Below, piece by piece: positions 14,240 to 15,017 of a stretch of DNA of 15,017 nucleotides. Numbering within the stretch: the stretch's first letter is position 1; every line of letters starts with the position of its first letter. This stretch comes from an uncultured Pseudomonadota bacterium. Lineage in GTDB: Bacteria; Pseudomonadota; Gammaproteobacteria; Burkholderiales; Burkholderiaceae. The translations under genes and the position numbers were made by a program. The notes under the pieces were generated by a model that saw only the letters and a list, made by a program, of their open reading frames with translations, ran no database searches and was not told where the DNA came from. The DNA lies in NCBI GenBank assembly GCA_946480245.1, contig CAMLIZ010000114.1, forward strand, positions 1-15,017. The letters run 5' to 3'.

Positions 14240-15017
14240 ATGCCCCAATGCGCCATGGAATCGAAACCCGTGTGGAACGTGTGGGCCGTGCTGCCCCTGC
14301 TGCTGGCCGTCTGGCTGGCCAAGGACTGGTGGGACCAGAGCCGCCAGGTGCAACCCTTGCCCTACAGCGCCTTCGAGCAGCAGCTGCGCGCCGGCAAGAT
14401 CGCCGAGGTGACGGTGGGCGACCGGCTGATCACCGGCAAGCTGAAGGCGCCCGACAGCGCCGGCAAGCAGGTGGTGGTGTCCACGATGATGGAGCCGGCC
14501 ATCGCCGAGCGGCTGGCGCCCTACGGCGTGCCGTTCCAGCGCGTGCACGAGCCCACGTGGCTGCAGGACCTGCTGGGCTGGGTGGCGCCGGTGCTGCTGC
14601 TGATGGCCGCTTGGTCGTTCATGGCGCGGCGCATGGCCGGGCGCCTGGGCGGCGGCGGGCTGCTGGGCATCGGCCAGAGCAAGGCCAAGGTCTACATGGA
14701 AAAGAGCACCGGCGTGCGCTTCGACGATGTGGCCGGTGTGGACGAGGCCAAGGCCGAGCTGCAGGAGGTGGTGGAGTTCCTGAAGAACCCCAAGGAGTAC
14801 GGCCGCCTGGGCGCGCGCGTGCCCAAGGGCGTGCTGCTGATGGGCCCCACCGGCACCGGCAAGACGCTGCTGGCGCGCGCGGTGGCGGGCGAGGCCGGCG
14901 TGGCCTTCTTCTCGATCAGCGGCTCGGAGTTCGTCGAGATGTTCGTCGGCGTGGGCGCGGCCCGCGTGCGTGACCTGTTCGAGCAGGCGCGCAGCCATGC
15001 GCCGGCCATCATCTTCA
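14240..15017 (+). CDS. ftsH: ATP-dependent zinc metalloprotease FtsH, 5' portion (truncated by window end)
   Basis: Only the first 259 residues are in the window. They show an N-terminal membrane helix (about 11-27), a periplasmic segment with [20 protein letters not shown] typical of FtsH, a second helix (about 111-128), the [20 protein letters not shown] linker, Walker A GPTGTGKT at 202-209, and the pore/second-region motif [18 protein letters not shown]. The sequence stops at APAIIF, immediately before the expected Walker B IDEID; the HExxH protease site is outside. Three in-frame ATGs compete: 14201 (AAGGG only 3 bases upstream, but codons poor in G/C third positions), 14240 and 14255. 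I prefer 14240 or 14255 because coding bias begins there and divergent promoters need room. FtsH degrades membrane and regulatory proteins. Walker A has Thr where most FtsH have Pro (GPPGTGKT), suggesting a secondary FtsH paralogue; that is inference. Confidence 0.92.
   Translation, partial: MPQCAMESKPVWNVWAVLPLLLAVWLAKDWWDQSRQVQPLPYSAFEQQLRAGKIAEVTVGDRLITGKLKAPDSAGKQVVVSTMMEPAIAERLAPYGVPFQRVHEPTWLQDLLGWVAPVLLLMAAWSFMARRMAGRLGGGGLLGIGQSKAKVYMEKSTGVRFDDVAGVDEAKAELQEVVEFLKNPKEYGRLGARVPKGVLLMGPTGTGKTLLARAVAGEAGVAFFSISGSEFVEMFVGVGAARVRDLFEQARSHAPAIIF

Noticed and set aside
14140..14973. Plus-strand frame of 277 codons over the ftsH start
   Set aside because: Gly/Arg/Ala-rich shifted frame; the true FtsH frame with Walker A runs through the same bases.
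12386..14998. Open minus-strand frame of about 870 codons over mgtA and ftsH
   Set aside because: Low-complexity Ala/Arg/Gly/His sequence in a shifted frame of mgtA, and antisense to ftsH.

Overview
The window looks like a chromosomal segment of a high-GC betaproteobacterium. Burkholderiales, probably a Comamonadaceae-type genome, is my best guess from protein flavour and codon use; no rRNA or other taxonomic marker is present. Codon third positions are almost uniformly G/C in the right two thirds (mgtA, ftsH, helicase, NifS fusion). They are more mixed in the left 4 kb, which therefore reads as a separate accessory block.

Left block (1-4390). A plus-strand, tightly coupled run ends in the window: the last codons of an upstream reading frame (stop at 42-44), a 425-aa GNAT-like/PUA-like (ASCH-type) protein (41-1318) and a 165-aa ASCH-type protein (1315-1812), joined by 4-base GTGA and ATGA overlaps. 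The first residues of the 425-aa protein resemble the end of a PIN nuclease fold, so the first junction may be a frameshift inside a PIN-GNAT-ASCH fusion rather than a true gene boundary. Facing it on the minus strand is a 655-aa PIN-like (PIN_8 type) predicted RNase with a Pro/Ala-rich linker and a helical C-terminal half. Behind that nuclease lies a short coiled-coil reading frame interrupted by one TAG and apparently started by CTG (1742-2056). It collides tail-to-tail with the ASCH gene. Nuclease, acetyltransferase-like and RNA-binding PUA-like folds together suggest an RNA-directed stress, toxin or defence module, but this is inference. About 370 bases without a convincing gene follow (4021-4390).

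Middle (4391-8484). A SUV3-type DExH RNA helicase (minus strand) is followed by a two-gene minus-strand operon of unknown role: a four-helix membrane protein coupled by TGATG to a lipoprotein.

Right block (8485-15017). An Lrp/AsnC regulator is divergent from a 772-aa three-part sulfur enzyme: NifS-like cysteine desulfurase, then ETHE1-like persulfide dioxygenase, then rhodanese. A 12-base inverted repeat lies just ahead of the regulator start. The chain of activities suggests that sulfane sulfur released from cysteine is handled and oxidised within one polypeptide under amino-acid-responsive control. Next, convergent with the fusion and overlapping it by 49 bases, is a DUF2853 gene that lies 19 bases behind mgtA (Mg2+-importing P-type ATPase). 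Divergent from mgtA is the 5' part of an FtsH AAA+ metalloprotease that runs off the window just before its Walker B motif.

No tRNA, rRNA, CRISPR array or recognisable insertion sequence was seen. The best supported unusual items are the triple sulfur fusion with its Lrp-type regulator, the possible PIN-GNAT-ASCH frameshift, and the hidden broken coiled-coil gene.
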